DNA of 64,000 nucleotides from Ketobacter sp963922875 (lineage in GTDB: Bacteria > Pseudomonadota > Gammaproteobacteria > Pseudomonadales > Ketobacteraceae), in contig CAWUJH010000002.1 of NCBI GenBank assembly GCA_963922875.1, forward strand, positions 558,001-622,000, in the 5' to 3' direction. Shown here one piece after another: positions 16,836-26,051 of the stretch. The position numbers and the translations under genes were made by a program. Positions within the stretch are counted from its first letter, which is position 1. Every line of letters begins with the position of its first letter. The notes below the pieces were generated by a model, which saw only the letters and a list, made by a program, of their open reading frames with translations, ran no database searches and was not told where the DNA came from.

Positions 16836-17339
16836 ATGATCGATTCTGTAAAGTGGAATTTTCTTATCAGGCTGTTCTTTTTGCTAATCGTTATCACCAG
16901 TATTTTGGATATTGTTGCGGATTTAGGTCATGGAGCTAATGTTTTGCATATTACTCAGGAGACCGTGGTATGTGTATTTGCGTTAATGCTCTTGTTGATG
17001 TTGTTTTTTAATACCCGGACACAGGCAAAACGGAATGCCCAACTTTGCGTTGAACTTGATGAAGCAAGAATTCGCTCAGTGCAAGCATCCAAGGAGTTGA
17101 TCAATGCCAAGCGGATTTTCGGTGATGAGATATCCAAACAATTTGCTATCTGGGGGCTAACGGATAGCGAGGCGAATATCGCTTTGTTGACGCTCAAGGG
17201 GTTTAGTGCCAAGGAAATTGCGACTTACAGAAATGCTTCTGAAAAGACGGTGCGAAATCAGTTAACCAGTATTTATAAGAAATCAGGGACAACCAGCAAG
17301 GTGAGTTTTATTGCATGGTTTATGGAAGGTTTGTTGTAG
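16836..17339 (+). CDS. Membrane-tethered LuxR/GerE-type regulator
   Basis: A 167-residue protein with two N-terminal TM helices (about residues 9-28 and 36-57), a short coiled-coil-prone linker, and a C-terminal GerE helix-turn-helix: LTDSEANIALLTLKGFSAKE then IATYRNASEKTVRNQLTSIY (about residues 106-145). I chose ATG 16836 because GGGGGA precedes it at 16827-16832; the longer frame begins with a weak TTG. A DNA-binding domain attached to two membrane helices with no sensor domain is unusual: it may read membrane state directly. The nfeD gene starts 62 bp after its stop. Confidence 0.75.
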   Translation: MIDSVKWNFLIRLFFLLIVITSILDIVADLGHGANVLHITQETVVCVFALMLLLMLFFNTRTQAKRNAQLCVELDEARIRSVQASKELINAKRIFGDEISKQFAIWGLTDSEANIALLTLKGFSAKEIATYRNASEKTVRNQLTSIYKKSGTTSKVSFIAWFMEGLL

Positions 17340-17401
17340 TAATAGCTATACTTTGCTGCAGGAAATTAATTACTGAACGACCTTTATCTCAAGGAAAGTC
17401 T

Positions 17402-17854
17402 GTGATCATTGAAATTCTCTATTGGCATTGGATCGTTTTTGGTGTGATTCTGGTGATGAGTGAAGTTATGCTCACCTCCTTTTTTATCTTGTGGTTTGGT
17501 GTTGCAGCCATTTTGATGGGAGGAGTTCTCTACTTCTTTCCTCAAATGGACATCAGCTGGCAAATTATGAGCTGGACTGTAGTTTCATCTGTTTTAGCCT
17601 ACGCTTGGTTTAAGTTCTTAAAACCCCTGGCCATTGATAGAACTAAAGCCGGGCTTTCTCGAGAAGCTATCATTGGGGAAATTGGACAAGTCATTCGCGT
17701 TCCCACTGAAGAAAATCGAGGTAAATTGCGGTTTCCTGCCCCCATTTTGGGTTCAGATGAATGGCTTATTCTTTCTCAGGATGGATTGGCAGAAGGGGAT
17801 AGAGTGCGGGTAAAAGATATCTCTGGTAACGCCTTAATTGTGGAAAAAGCATAA
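17402..17854 (+). CDS. NfeD-family membrane protein
   Basis: A 150-residue protein: three TM helices in the first 80 residues, then a C-terminal OB-fold (IGEIGQVIRV...GDRVRVKDISGNALIVE) typical of short NfeD1b proteins. I placed the start at GTG 17402, with AAGGAAAG at 17391-17398; the longer frame overlaps the preceding gene. The family almost always pairs with an SPFH/stomatin protein, encoded here 28 bp downstream. The pair probably organises a membrane microdomain. Confidence 0.88.
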   Translation: MIIEILYWHWIVFGVILVMSEVMLTSFFILWFGVAAILMGGVLYFFPQMDISWQIMSWTVVSSVLAYAWFKFLKPLAIDRTKAGLSREAIIGEIGQVIRVPTEENRGKLRFPAPILGSDEWLILSQDGLAEGDRVRVKDISGNALIVEKA

Positions 17855-17882
17855 TTTCAATTTAAACTACGGGACAGTTTAT

Positions 17883-18737
17883 ATGCAATCAGGATTTCTC
17901 TACATCGCAATCGCAATAATGGTGCTGGTGCTCTTTACCTTGGCAAAAGGAGTGCGCTTGGTGCCTCAGGGCAATAAATGGGTGGTACAGCGACTAGGAA
18001 AATACCACAGTTCATTAACCCCTGGTCTGAACATTATAATCCCCTTTATAGATACTGTATCCTACAAAATAACAACCAAAGATATTGTGTTAGATATTCC
18101 CTCGCAAGAAGTAATCACCCGCGATAATGCGGTCATAATAGCTAATGCAGTTGCCTATATAAATATTATTTCGCCAGAAAAAGCGGTGTATGGAGTGGAG
18201 GATTACCGGGGTGCAATTCAGACTTTAGTGCAGACGTCGTTACGTTCCATCATTGGCGAAATGGATCTGGATGACGCGTTATCTTCCAGGGATAAAATTA
18301 AAGCGCATTTAAAAAATGCTATTTCCGACGATATCTCCGATTGGGGCATTACCCTAAAGACAGTGGAAATCCAAGATATTAATCCCTCCCCAACCATGCA
18401 GAAAGCCATGGAAGAACAAGCGGCTGCGGAGCGTGCACGTCGGGCGACAGTTACGAGAGCCGACGGTGACAAGCAAGCTGCGATCTTGGAAGCAGAGGGG
18501 CGTTTGGAAGCTTCTCGTCGTGATGCAGAAGCCCAAGTGGTATTAGCCCAAGCCAGCCAAACAGCCATTAACATGGTGACCCAGGCTATTGGCGATCAGG
18601 AAATGCCTGTAGTCTATTTGCTCGGTGAAAAATACGTGAAATCCTTAGAAAAAGTGGCTCTATCGTCGAACAGTAAATTAGTGGTATTCCCGGCGGATAT
18701 TCCCACAGCTGTTAAAGGAATGATGGGTAAGTCATAG
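17883..18737 (+). CDS. SPFH/band-7 (stomatin/QmcA-like) protein
   Basis: A 284-residue protein with one N-terminal TM anchor (about residues 4-22), then the band-7 domain beginning GVRLVPQGNKWVVQRLGKYH and SLTPGLNIIIPFID, followed by a coiled-coil rich in Ala/Glu/Arg (EEQAAAERARRATVTRADGD). It assembles into large ring or cage oligomers in the inner membrane in known QmcA/HflKC relatives. I took ATG 17883, since the frame upstream overlaps nfeD. Together with NfeD it forms a conserved two-gene unit. Confidence 0.92.
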   Translation: MQSGFLYIAIAIMVLVLFTLAKGVRLVPQGNKWVVQRLGKYHSSLTPGLNIIIPFIDTVSYKITTKDIVLDIPSQEVITRDNAVIIANAVAYINIISPEKAVYGVEDYRGAIQTLVQTSLRSIIGEMDLDDALSSRDKIKAHLKNAISDDISDWGITLKTVEIQDINPSPTMQKAMEEQAAAERARRATVTRADGDKQAAILEAEGRLEASRRDAEAQVVLAQASQTAINMVTQAIGDQEMPVVYLLGEKYVKSLEKVALSSNSKLVVFPADIPTAVKGMMGKS

Positions 18738-19120
18738 ACACACACATTAACATTCGAATGACCGATTCAATATCAGCATAAACGTCCTAGCAATCCATTC
18801 AGGCTCCGTGTCTGGTTGCGCCGGGTGTTTCTAGCCTAAAGTCTACCAATTTAATTTATACCATCCCCGTTTGTTAACTAAGTTACCTCAGCCTAACTCC
18901 AGCCAGGCAAGTTCAAAGGTGAGAGGAGTTTTCGATATTTTGTAAATCATCCAATTTGCAGTTTGTCATAACTACAAAAAACCGCTGTTTTAAGGCCTAA
19001 AAGGCCTGTAAAACTCATTATTTGCCCTTAGCACGGTAATTGCTTAATAGTTCTTAGAGATACAAAAAACATCTCTTAATACAAAGCAATAAAGCCAAGC
19101 AAAAATGGAGGATCACAAGA
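18738..19120. other. Intergenic stretch with one hairpin
   Basis: No coding frame is supported in these 383 bases. The stem GTTTTAAGGCCT (18987-18998) with AGGCCTGTAAAAC (19002-19014) forms a hairpin with one bulged base and a 3-nt loop; its position suits either a terminator of the SPFH operon or a leader structure of the PfpI gene. AAGCAAAAATGGAGGATCAC with GGAGG at 19107-19111 is the ribosome-binding region of the next gene. Confidence 0.5.
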
Positions 19121-19690
19121 ATGTCTAAACGACTGGAAGGGAAAAGAATCGCTTTTTTGGCAACGGATCTGTTTGAGCAAGTGGAGCTAACTGAACCTTG
19201 GGAAGCGCTTAAGTCGGCTGGTGCCGAGGTTGAACTTATTTCATTGCATGAAGGAGAAATCCAAGGTGCACATCATGCTGAAAAGGGAGATCGGTTCAAA
19301 GTTGACAAGACAGTAGATGAGTGTGCTGTTAAAGATTACGATGGTCTGGTTTTACCTGGTGGTGTTCATAACCCGGACACACTGCGCACTGACCCGCAAG
19401 CAGTGAGGATGGTGAAAGAGTTTTTTTGTCAACATAAGCCCGTTGCGGCAATCTGTCATGGGCCTTGGTTGTTGGTGGAAGCCGATGTGATAAGGGGGCG
19501 AAGACTGACTTCTTGGCCGAGCTTAACCCAGGATATTAAAAATGCTGGAGGAGAGTGGATAGACGAGCCGGTGGTGGTTGACAACGGCTTAGTTACAAGC
19601 CGTAAGCCTGAAGACCTTAAGGATTTTTGTGCCAAGGTGATTGAAGAGTTTTGTGAAGGGAAGCATAGTCAGCAAGTGGCTTATAGTTGA
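19121..19690 (+). CDS. DJ-1/PfpI-family protein (YhbO/Hsp31-like)
   Basis: A 189-residue type-1 glutamine-amidotransferase-like protein, the usual length for PfpI/YhbO. The nucleophile elbow AAICHGPW puts the catalytic Cys at 112 and His at 113, with Glu in the TDLFEQVE region near residue 18. Members are protein deglycases, chaperones or peptidases linked to oxidative and carbonyl stress. GGAGG at 19107-19111 precedes the ATG. The following transporter starts about at the stop codon, so the two are coupled. Confidence 0.92.
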   Translation: MSKRLEGKRIAFLATDLFEQVELTEPWEALKSAGAEVELISLHEGEIQGAHHAEKGDRFKVDKTVDECAVKDYDGLVLPGGVHNPDTLRTDPQAVRMVKEFFCQHKPVAAICHGPWLLVEADVIRGRRLTSWPSLTQDIKNAGGEWIDEPVVVDNGLVTSRKPEDLKDFCAKVIEEFCEGKHSQQVAYS

Positions 19691-19695
19691 TTGGC

Positions 19696-20829
19696 ATGAA
19701 GCAGCATAAGATATCCATGATAGAAGAAAAACGGGTTTTTGTTTGGGTGTTGATTGCTGCTTCAGTCGCTTTTCTGTGGCTGCTGACACCCTTTTTGGAG
19801 TCAATTCTTTGGGCTAGTGTTCTCGCCGTTTTGTTTTACCCGCTAAATAAATATTTCTGTAACCGATTTAATGACCGACGAAACTTGGCAGCGTTAGTGA
19901 CGCTTACTATAGCCATGGTTATGGTGGTTTTGCCGTTTGTATTAATCATGAGTTCCGTAATCGTGGAATCATCGGCTGTGTTTAAAAGATTTGAATCCGA
20001 TGAGATTAATGTTGATCACTATGTCAATAAAGTCACTGCAAGTTTTCCTTTGATTAAGGAGAATTTAGAGCACTTGGGTTTCAGTCTAAATGATATCAAA
20101 GAGCAGATTAAGAACTCAGCATCTACAGTAACCAACTATATTACTAAACAGTCGTTTTCTATCGGTCAAAACACATTATCTCTAATTTTTAATATCGGTC
20201 TTTTTCTTTATCTTTCCTTTTTTTTATTACGTGATGGGTCAGCAATTATAACCTGGCTGCGCGTAGCGTTTCCGCTCAATGATGATCGTGAAAGACACCT
20301 CTTTGAAAAGTTTTCTGAAGTTACTAGAGCTACAATCAAAGGAAATATTGTGGTGGGTATGGTTCAAGGTGCCTTAGGTGGACTCATTTTTTGGTTTTTG
20401 GGCGTCGAGCCGGCTCTTTTATTGGGTTTTGTTATGGCGTTCGCTTCTTTGGTTCCGGCACTGGGAACGGCGTTGATTTGGGTGCCAGTGGCTATTTACT
20501 TTCTTGTTATAGGCAATTATCCACAGGCCAGCGTGCTAGTGTTGTACGGTGTGCTAGTCATTGGTACGGCGGATAATATTCTCAGACCCATCCTTGTTGG
20601 ACGAGATACCAAGCTTCCTGACTATGTTGTACTGTTAACAACATTGGGTGGTTTGGCGATGATTGGATTGCAGGGTTTTATACTGGGTCCGCTTATTGCG
20701 GCATTTTTCTTTTCGCTATGGAATATGTTTGTTCTGGAGTTTAACCCTGAAGGCGCCAAGCAGTTACCTATGGATACTGATGTCGCTCGCTGGGAAGGTG
20801 AAAACGATTCGGTCGATAAACATATCTAA
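19696..20829 (+). CDS. AI-2E family transporter (TqsA/PerM-like)
   Basis: Inner-membrane protein of about 377 residues with seven to eight TM helices and a cytoplasmic or periplasmic middle region (about residues 70-150). The family signature around GNIVVGMVQGALGGLIFWFLG and the C-terminal GLQGFILGPLIAAFF are clear. ATG 19696 was taken instead of TTG 19687. Members export autoinducer-2, or act as Na+/H+ antiporters and other transporters; the substrate here is unknown. The gene starts 5 bp after the PfpI stop. Confidence 0.85.
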   Translation: MKQHKISMIEEKRVFVWVLIAASVAFLWLLTPFLESILWASVLAVLFYPLNKYFCNRFNDRRNLAALVTLTIAMVMVVLPFVLIMSSVIVESSAVFKRFESDEINVDHYVNKVTASFPLIKENLEHLGFSLNDIKEQIKNSASTVTNYITKQSFSIGQNTLSLIFNIGLFLYLSFFLLRDGSAIITWLRVAFPLNDDRERHLFEKFSEVTRATIKGNIVVGMVQGALGGLIFWFLGVEPALLLGFVMAFASLVPALGTALIWVPVAIYFLVIGNYPQASVLVLYGVLVIGTADNILRPILVGRDTKLPDYVVLLTTLGGLAMIGLQGFILGPLIAAFFFSLWNMFVLEFNPEGAKQLPMDTDVARWEGENDSVDKHI

Positions 20830-21099
20830 GCTGCTCGTTGTTTACACCAAAGTATAGTCCACTAAAAATTCAAGTTGGTTTATATATTCTCATCATCTAG
20901 TAAGTGCGAATAAGCATTTAGAATGTAGTATAAAATCTACTTAATCCTCAGCCAAGGTATTATTGGTCACTTGGCGTCACTATTTTGTCTCCGATTGTCA
21001 GACCTTTTCCGCTCTTTTTTTATTATCGTGTCTAGTCATTGAATTCGCATTAGTTCTTTGCGGAGGGCTGTCGTTTTGAATTCGATTCAAGAGGCAACC

Positions 21100-21240
21100 A
21101 TGAAATATTCCATCGCTTCAATTCACTCGCTACGACGATTTAAAGAGGTAAACAACTTTGTCATCCACAAATTTTTTAACATCCGTACTGGCTGCATCAG
21201 GTCTACTCTTATCCGTAACTCAAGCAGATGCTGCTGTTGA
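21100..21240 (+). other. Short ORF overlapping the esterase start in another frame
   Basis: ATG 21100 has a strong AAGAGG Shine-Dalgarno and a basic N-terminus (MKYSIASIHSLRRFKEVNN), then runs in a different frame from the esterase to a stop at 21240. Joining its first 19 codons to the esterase frame would give a signal peptide with a proper basic n-region. It is either a leader peptide or evidence of a frameshift. The remaining part of the gap 20830-21099 shows nothing I recognise. Confidence 0.35.
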
Positions 21241-22651
21241 GGAAATATCTCCGTACAGCTCGGACAGTAAATTCTTCGAACAGGTTAATGCAGATGCAAA
21301 TGAACCTGGCACTTTACTCCGCTATCAGCGAATCCTAAAATTAGATGATCTTTCAGCAGATCTATATCGTGTTCTATATTGGTCAACTGTTCGAATCATA
21401 AGTTATCCAGGTGACAATATTGATTACAATACTTGTCATTTTTATCAATGGGAGAACGATGCCTGGGGTAGTGAGTATCGTTGTGAAAAACCGATTATTA
21501 CTTCAGGCTTAATCCGAATCCCTAAAGCGACGCCACCAGCACAAGGGTTTGCGACCGTTGCTTTTACCCACGGCACCGTTGGTTTGATTCCTAAGTGTGG
21601 TCCAAGTACTGGTTATGGCCCTATTTGGCGTGACTGGATGGTTAGCGATACGGCTACCACTGTGGCTGCTGATTATCCTGGCCTTGGGTATGACTCAGGT
21701 TTACGCAGCGTTGATAAGCTGTATTCTTCTGAGCATCCTTGGTATCCAGGTACAGGTATTATGCAAACGACATTTGATGAAACAAGTCATACGTATTCTG
21801 ATAATTGGTCACCGGGAGCAAGTACTATCGACCTAGTTCGCGCCAGCAAGCAACTTGAGGAAATCACTGGTGCATCGAGTAACGTGTCCAATCCAAATTT
21901 TATCCTTGTCGGCTCCAGTCAGGGTGGCGCTGTTGCGATTGGAACCGCGCAACTAATGAGTAGCGGTTATGCCCCTGAGTTGCAACTGAAGGCGGTGGTA
22001 GCCGGGGCACCTGGCAGTAATTTAGGTGATTTGGAAGGTGCAGATAATCCGTTCGCTTATGGAGTGATTTCCGGTGCGATAGTAGGCGCATCGGTTACAG
22101 ATCCAAGTTTACATCCATCTCAGTGGTTAACACCTATTGGTCAGGCTAACTATGAACGCACTACTGAAGAGATGTGCTCTGGTGCAGGCGATTTGGAATC
22201 GTATTTATGGTGGGTTAATACGCTATACAGCTATCCTTTTACTGATTCTTTGGGTGCGTTGGGAGGTCAAATCGAATGGCAACGATACGCTGCGCGCCAG
22301 GATCTTGCTGCAACGCCAATCTCTGCGCCCATTTATATTGGTCAAGTTGACGACGATCCATTGGCTCTCAGGTCTCGAACGGATGTTCTTGTGGAGCGAT
22401 TGGGTCAAAACGCGGATGTGACCTATTGCGTCTACCAAGGCAACGGTGATAACGGTCTGGACGAAAATGGTGATTATGCGATTACATTTACTTCTATGGA
22501 AAACCACACTACAGTTTTGGATAGAATGGGTAATCAAGAATATTCAGCCGACTCTCCGGCACCCAACTGTGCAAGCAGTTCATCAAGTGCTTCGATATCT
22601 GCTATAGATTTTTTGGTCCAAAAAGGCTTTGATAGTTTGCAGCCACAGTAG
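21158..22651 (+). CDS. Secreted alpha/beta-hydrolase, lipase/esterase-like
   Basis: A 497-residue exported hydrolase. The annotated start is TTG 21158, with AAAGAGG at 21142-21148. The N-terminus NFLTSVLAASGLLLSVTQADA is a signal peptide, though it lacks a basic n-region from this start. The nucleophile elbow is GSSQG with Ser254; a likely catalytic Asp lies in QVDDDP and His in MENHTTVLD (near residue 449), the correct order for the triad. The C-terminal SPAPNCASSSSSASIS tail is low in complexity. The overall layout resembles secretory lipases acting on esters or polyesters; substrate unknown. Confidence 0.75.
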   Translation: MSSTNFLTSVLAASGLLLSVTQADAAVEEISPYSSDSKFFEQVNADANEPGTLLRYQRILKLDDLSADLYRVLYWSTVRIISYPGDNIDYNTCHFYQWENDAWGSEYRCEKPIITSGLIRIPKATPPAQGFATVAFTHGTVGLIPKCGPSTGYGPIWRDWMVSDTATTVAADYPGLGYDSGLRSVDKLYSSEHPWYPGTGIMQTTFDETSHTYSDNWSPGASTIDLVRASKQLEEITGASSNVSNPNFILVGSSQGGAVAIGTAQLMSSGYAPELQLKAVVAGAPGSNLGDLEGADNPFAYGVISGAIVGASVTDPSLHPSQWLTPIGQANYERTTEEMCSGAGDLESYLWWVNTLYSYPFTDSLGALGGQIEWQRYAARQDLAATPISAPIYIGQVDDDPLALRSRTDVLVERLGQNADVTYCVYQGNGDNGLDENGDYAITFTSMENHTTVLDRMGNQEYSADSPAPNCASSSSSASISAIDFLVQKGFDSLQPQ

Positions 22652-22660
22652 AAGTCTTCA

Positions 22661-22701
22661 TAGTTGGTTGGGGCTTTAATTTCCAGGCCCCATTCCAACT
22701 A
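22661..22701. terminator. Terminator-like hairpin between convergent genes
   Basis: TAGTTGG (22661-22667) plus GGGGC (22670-22674) pair with GCCCC (22687-22691) plus CCAACTA (22695-22701), with small internal bulges. It separates the esterase and the convergent permease gene. Confidence 0.6.
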
Positions 22702-22760
22702 ATTCATCGATAACACAATATCGGTTATGGAATAAACACCATAGATAGGCTTCGCTCACT

Positions 22761-23975
22761 TTAGTTTTGTAGTTGCGGAATTATCGTAACGCCAATTAAA
22801 AGCCACGTAATTACACCAAATGAGAGAGCTAGCGTTGTCCAGTCCGACCAAACGCGATTTGTTTTCTGTACTTGTTTCTTTTTCCAGTGCCATGCGAAAA
22901 AAAAACAACTAAGCGCTATAAATCCTACGTTAAAAAACAAACCGTAATCGACTTTGAAGTAATTGCGGTCGCTTATACTTTTAACTTCAGCAGGATTGGG
23001 GAGTAAATCGAACATAGCAAAGCCGAAGTGCAGAATCAAAGCGGCTGAGACTAAAGCAATCAGGAATACCACCATAATATAAAGTGCAATTTTCCAACCG
23101 TAATACTTGGCTTGTATTCTCAAAACTGGGAAAACAATCAGGTCGCTAAAAATAAAAGCCATAACACCTGCGAAACTTACACCTTGTCCAAATAGCAGTG
23201 CTGCTAACGGAATATTACCCATTGAACCGATAAAGGTAAAAAATGCAGCCAATGGAGCGAGGATCGCCTGGGCCAGGATTTCAAAAAAAGTATTAGATTC
23301 CTTACCGGCACCGAGAAAGAGAGAATGAAAAAATTCGGTTGGCACAAAAGCAGCAATGATACCAGCGACTGTAAAGCCGATTGCCACATCCTTCCATACC
23401 ATTTTCCATTCCATGATGTACTGTTTGGCCACTTGCTGCCAAGCGTCTTTAGATAACAATCGCTTTTTCCACGATATATCTTCAGAAGTTCCCCCATGCT
23501 CGTCGCTAGACAGTTTTTTAGCATGGGAGCGGGCGATCTGCTCCACTTTTTTTGTCAAAGTTAGTCGCACAATCAACCAAGTCAATAGAATCAACAGTAT
23601 TCCACCCAAATACTCTCCTACCACGAATTGCCATCCCAGGAAAACTGCGATAACGATACCAAGTTCAATTACGAGGTTTGTGGAGGAGAGCAAGAATGCG
23701 AGCGAAGGAACAAGACCCGCTCCTTTTGTAAATAAAGCCCGAGTAGTTGACAGTGCCGAGAACGAACAGGAACTTGAGATAAAACCGAAAAAAGTCGCCA
23801 ATAGAACACTGCGAACACCGGCTTTTCCCATCGTATTACGCATACGTTCACGAGTGACGAATACCTGAATCATAGAACTAATTAGATATCCCAGGGCGAA
23901 AGCCCAAAAGGCCATCCAGAACAGTCCTAAGCTGGTATATGAAGCGATATGCCAAAGTTTAAGAAAATCATCCAT
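22761..23975 (-). CDS. Permease of the ArsP/YraQ (DUF318) family
   Basis: Inner-membrane permease of 404 residues with about 8-10 TM helices in two halves. Each half carries a small-residue, Cys/Ser-containing stretch; the first is FFGFISSSCSFSALSTTRAL near residues 62-81, in the place of the conserved motif of ArsP-type permeases. A charged cytoplasmic loop (VEQIARSHAKKLSSDEHGGT) separates the halves. ArsP exports trivalent organoarsenicals; other members are uncharacterised, so the substrate is not assigned. It is a single gene. Confidence 0.8.
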   Translation of the reverse strand: MDDFLKLWHIASYTSLGLFWMAFWAFALGYLISSMIQVFVTRERMRNTMGKAGVRSVLLATFFGFISSSCSFSALSTTRALFTKGAGLVPSLAFLLSSTNLVIELGIVIAVFLGWQFVVGEYLGGILLILLTWLIVRLTLTKKVEQIARSHAKKLSSDEHGGTSEDISWKKRLLSKDAWQQVAKQYIMEWKMVWKDVAIGFTVAGIIAAFVPTEFFHSLFLGAGKESNTFFEILAQAILAPLAAFFTFIGSMGNIPLAALLFGQGVSFAGVMAFIFSDLIVFPVLRIQAKYYGWKIALYIMVVFLIALVSAALILHFGFAMFDLLPNPAEVKSISDRNYFKVDYGLFFNVGFIALSCFFFAWHWKKKQVQKTNRVWSDWTTLALSFGVITWLLIGVTIIPQLQN

Positions 23976-24046
23976 ATGGGTTAAAAGGGGCCTAGATTAA
24001 ACTTCCTGGGCTAACCTTTTACCTATTGTTGGTTAAACGTAATTGG

Positions 24047-24511
24047 TTAAAGGGCTATTTTATCGTGGTCACCTATTTCTTCAGGGTCTACCTTTTTGTG
24101 GGTGAGCAACTTGAACATTCCCTTAATGCCCGGGTCCACTGTCCATATTTCAGCATCTTTCAATTCAAATTTCATCAAGCACAAGCTGGGATCATCTTTG
24201 CCCAGTTCGTACCAGGAGGCAACCTGCTTTGACCAGTACTTGTCAATGGTCTTTGGGTCATTTTCAACTTTCAAGGTGCCCGATATGCATGCAAACAGTT
24301 TATGATCTTTACTTGAAAACTGCGCCATAGCAGCACCACCTTTTGCGATGCGATTGGTTTTAGTTGTGAATATCCAAAATTCTCCGTTCGCATCTTCGTC
24401 TAATTGTGCCGTCATGGGCTCGCTATGGTCGTCACTAGAGTTTAAACCGATCATTAGAAAGGGGCTATCGGCCATTGCTTTCCACATTTCGTTTCTGATT
24501 GAACTACTCAT
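24047..24511 (-). CDS. Pyridoxamine-phosphate-oxidase-like stress protein
   Basis: A 154-residue split-barrel flavin-binding-type protein of the general-stress (GSP26) subfamily. The opening FLMIGLNSSDDHSEPMTAQL and the middle EFWIFTTKTNRIAKG are the FMN-fold strands; the C-terminal WTVDPGIKGMFKLL completes it. Relatives bind FMN, FAD or F420 and are induced by stress; the reaction here is unknown. GGGAGC precedes the ATG. It is a single gene. Confidence 0.83.
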   Translation of the reverse strand: MSSSIRNEMWKAMADSPFLMIGLNSSDDHSEPMTAQLDEDANGEFWIFTTKTNRIAKGGAAMAQFSSKDHKLFACISGTLKVENDPKTIDKYWSKQVASWYELGKDDPSLCLMKFELKDAEIWTVDPGIKGMFKLLTHKKVDPEEIGDHDKIAL

Positions 24512-24952
24512 TTTGTGCTCCCGTTTTTCATAATAATACTATGTGTTACATGAGCATACTCAGCAGTTGAGTTGTCACATTCCGAGCTTTAGTTTCTGCA
24601 ATGAATGTACCATGATGCGCAAAAGGTATCTGACCCCCTGCAATGTAGCCTGGTTTAATTATTATTCGCCGTTATTCTGTTTAAAGTTTGTAATTTCTAC
24701 ATGCGTACGCTGTTTTTTCAAAAGTGGCGGCTATTAAGGCGGCCATTAAGGCGATTAATAAGGTGGTGACGAAAATAAGTGTTTTATTTTTTGCAGGTAT
24801 TTTGCAGCTGCTGTATAGGTGTTTCAATTACATACAATGTTGCATTTTTTGAGGGATCTTATTTTTTTAAAAAATGGCAGATATCTTGCTGTAAGCTCTG
24901 ATGATTTAATCGATCCATGCTATTGGTCATAGTTAATAACGGTATTTTTTAA
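24512..24952. other. AT-rich intergenic region, no gene supported
   Basis: Divergent region between the flavin-fold gene and the exonuclease gene. There are no convincing coding frames. On the minus strand it contains GGGGTCAGATACC (24624-24636), a motif resembling sequence that I recall flanking REP-associated transposase genes; nothing else of such an element is present. TTTTTTAAAAAATGG near 24864 is a short AT palindrome. Confidence 0.4.
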
Positions 24953-25567
24953 ATGAAAATAATAAAATCAAAACCACACCCCTCCTTAATTTGTAACGTT
25001 TTGGATGTTGAAGCCTCTGGACTGGGCAGTGATAGTTATCCAATCGAAATTGGTGTTGTTATGGCCAGCGGTCAGAAATACCAGGCGCTGATTAAGCCTG
25101 TATCAGGCTGGACGCAATGGACAGAAGAAGCCTATGCGATGCATGGGATTGATCGACAGATGCTGCAAACACGTGGATTAAGCGTTCATGTGGTATGTGC
25201 CGAACTTAACGATTTATGTCGTGGACAAACATTGTACTCTGATTGTTGGGTTAACGATTTGCCTTGGATACTAAAATTATTTGCTCAGGCGGGCATTTAC
25301 CCAAAGTTTAAATGCAGTCCGATTGAGTTGATCTTAAAAGAAAGCCAGTTCAAGAACTGGGCGAAACACAAGCAAGAAACTATTCAAGCAACTGGAATCA
25401 AACCGCATCGAGCTTTAAATGATGCCGATATTATTGCCAGAACAATTCAAACCCTTGTGGGATCAACTAAGACCGGAACCAGAAAGAGAATAAATAAACA
25501 ACCTGAAGCCGTTACTCCGTTTAGAAAGGGAATGTATAGTGGCGAATTCACCCCAGCTCAATGCTAA
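24953..25567 (+). CDS. DEDDh-type 3'-5' exonuclease domain protein
   Basis: A 204-residue protein with an RNase-T/DnaQ-like exonuclease fold. The metal-binding motifs are present: DVEASG (Exo I, near residues 19-24), DCWVNDLPWIL (Exo II, near residue 87-98) and HRALNDAD (Exo III, near residue 160). The His of HRALNDAD marks it as DEDDh. It lacks polymerase or other extra domains and ends in a basic tail (TKTGTRKRINKQPE) that may touch nucleic acid. Possible roles are DNA proofreading, repair or RNA turnover. It stands alone. Confidence 0.8.
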   Translation: MKIIKSKPHPSLICNVLDVEASGLGSDSYPIEIGVVMASGQKYQALIKPVSGWTQWTEEAYAMHGIDRQMLQTRGLSVHVVCAELNDLCRGQTLYSDCWVNDLPWILKLFAQAGIYPKFKCSPIELILKESQFKNWAKHKQETIQATGIKPHRALNDADIIARTIQTLVGSTKTGTRKRINKQPEAVTPFRKGMYSGEFTPAQC

Positions 25568-25624
25568 ATAACACTAGAGAAAACATGTGGTGTTATGTCG
25601 CCATGGGGTGATCGATAAAACGCT

Positions 25625-25927
25625 CTACAGATCGTTATAACCCAAAGAAACTTCCATTCGATTTCCCTCAGCCTTCTCTGGACCGCCAATCATCTCATCG
25701 TAAGCGCTTTCCTGACGTAATACTTGTGTACTTATTCTTAAAGGTGCACAGAGGTTCTGAATTTCAATAACAGACCTAGCAATTAAGTAGTCTCCATTGT
25801 CTTTACAGATAGCGTACTCCTCTCCGTCGATAATCACCGAAGCACTGTACACATTGCTTTCAAAGGTGTGAACAATTAGTTTGTCAATCCTCGAGCAGTC
25901 TTTTAGCATACCAATTGACTTTTTCAT
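25625..25927 (-). CDS. DUF6482 small protein
   Basis: A 100-residue cytoplasmic protein from ATG 25927 (MKKSIGMLKDCSRIDKLIVH). The longer open frame reading in from 26113 overlaps the transglycosylase and lacks a good start. The body has the DUF6482 pattern: short strands around VHTFESNVYSASVIIDGEEY and the tail VLRQESAYDEMIG. The function is unknown; it is found in stress-gene neighbourhoods of Pseudomonas and marine gammaproteobacteria, as here. Confidence 0.7.
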   Translation of the reverse strand: MKKSIGMLKDCSRIDKLIVHTFESNVYSASVIIDGEEYAICKDNGDYLIARSVIEIQNLCAPLRISTQVLRQESAYDEMIGGPEKAEGNRMEVSLGYNDL

Positions 25928-26051
25928 GGGCACATTCTCTGTCAATGAATTTCTAACGTTGTGCTTAGGAAGAATACACTTGTGGTGACCAGTTGAATTG
26001 GTGAGTGTAGAAAATGTATAGATTATAGGTGAGATTACCAAATTTGGTATG

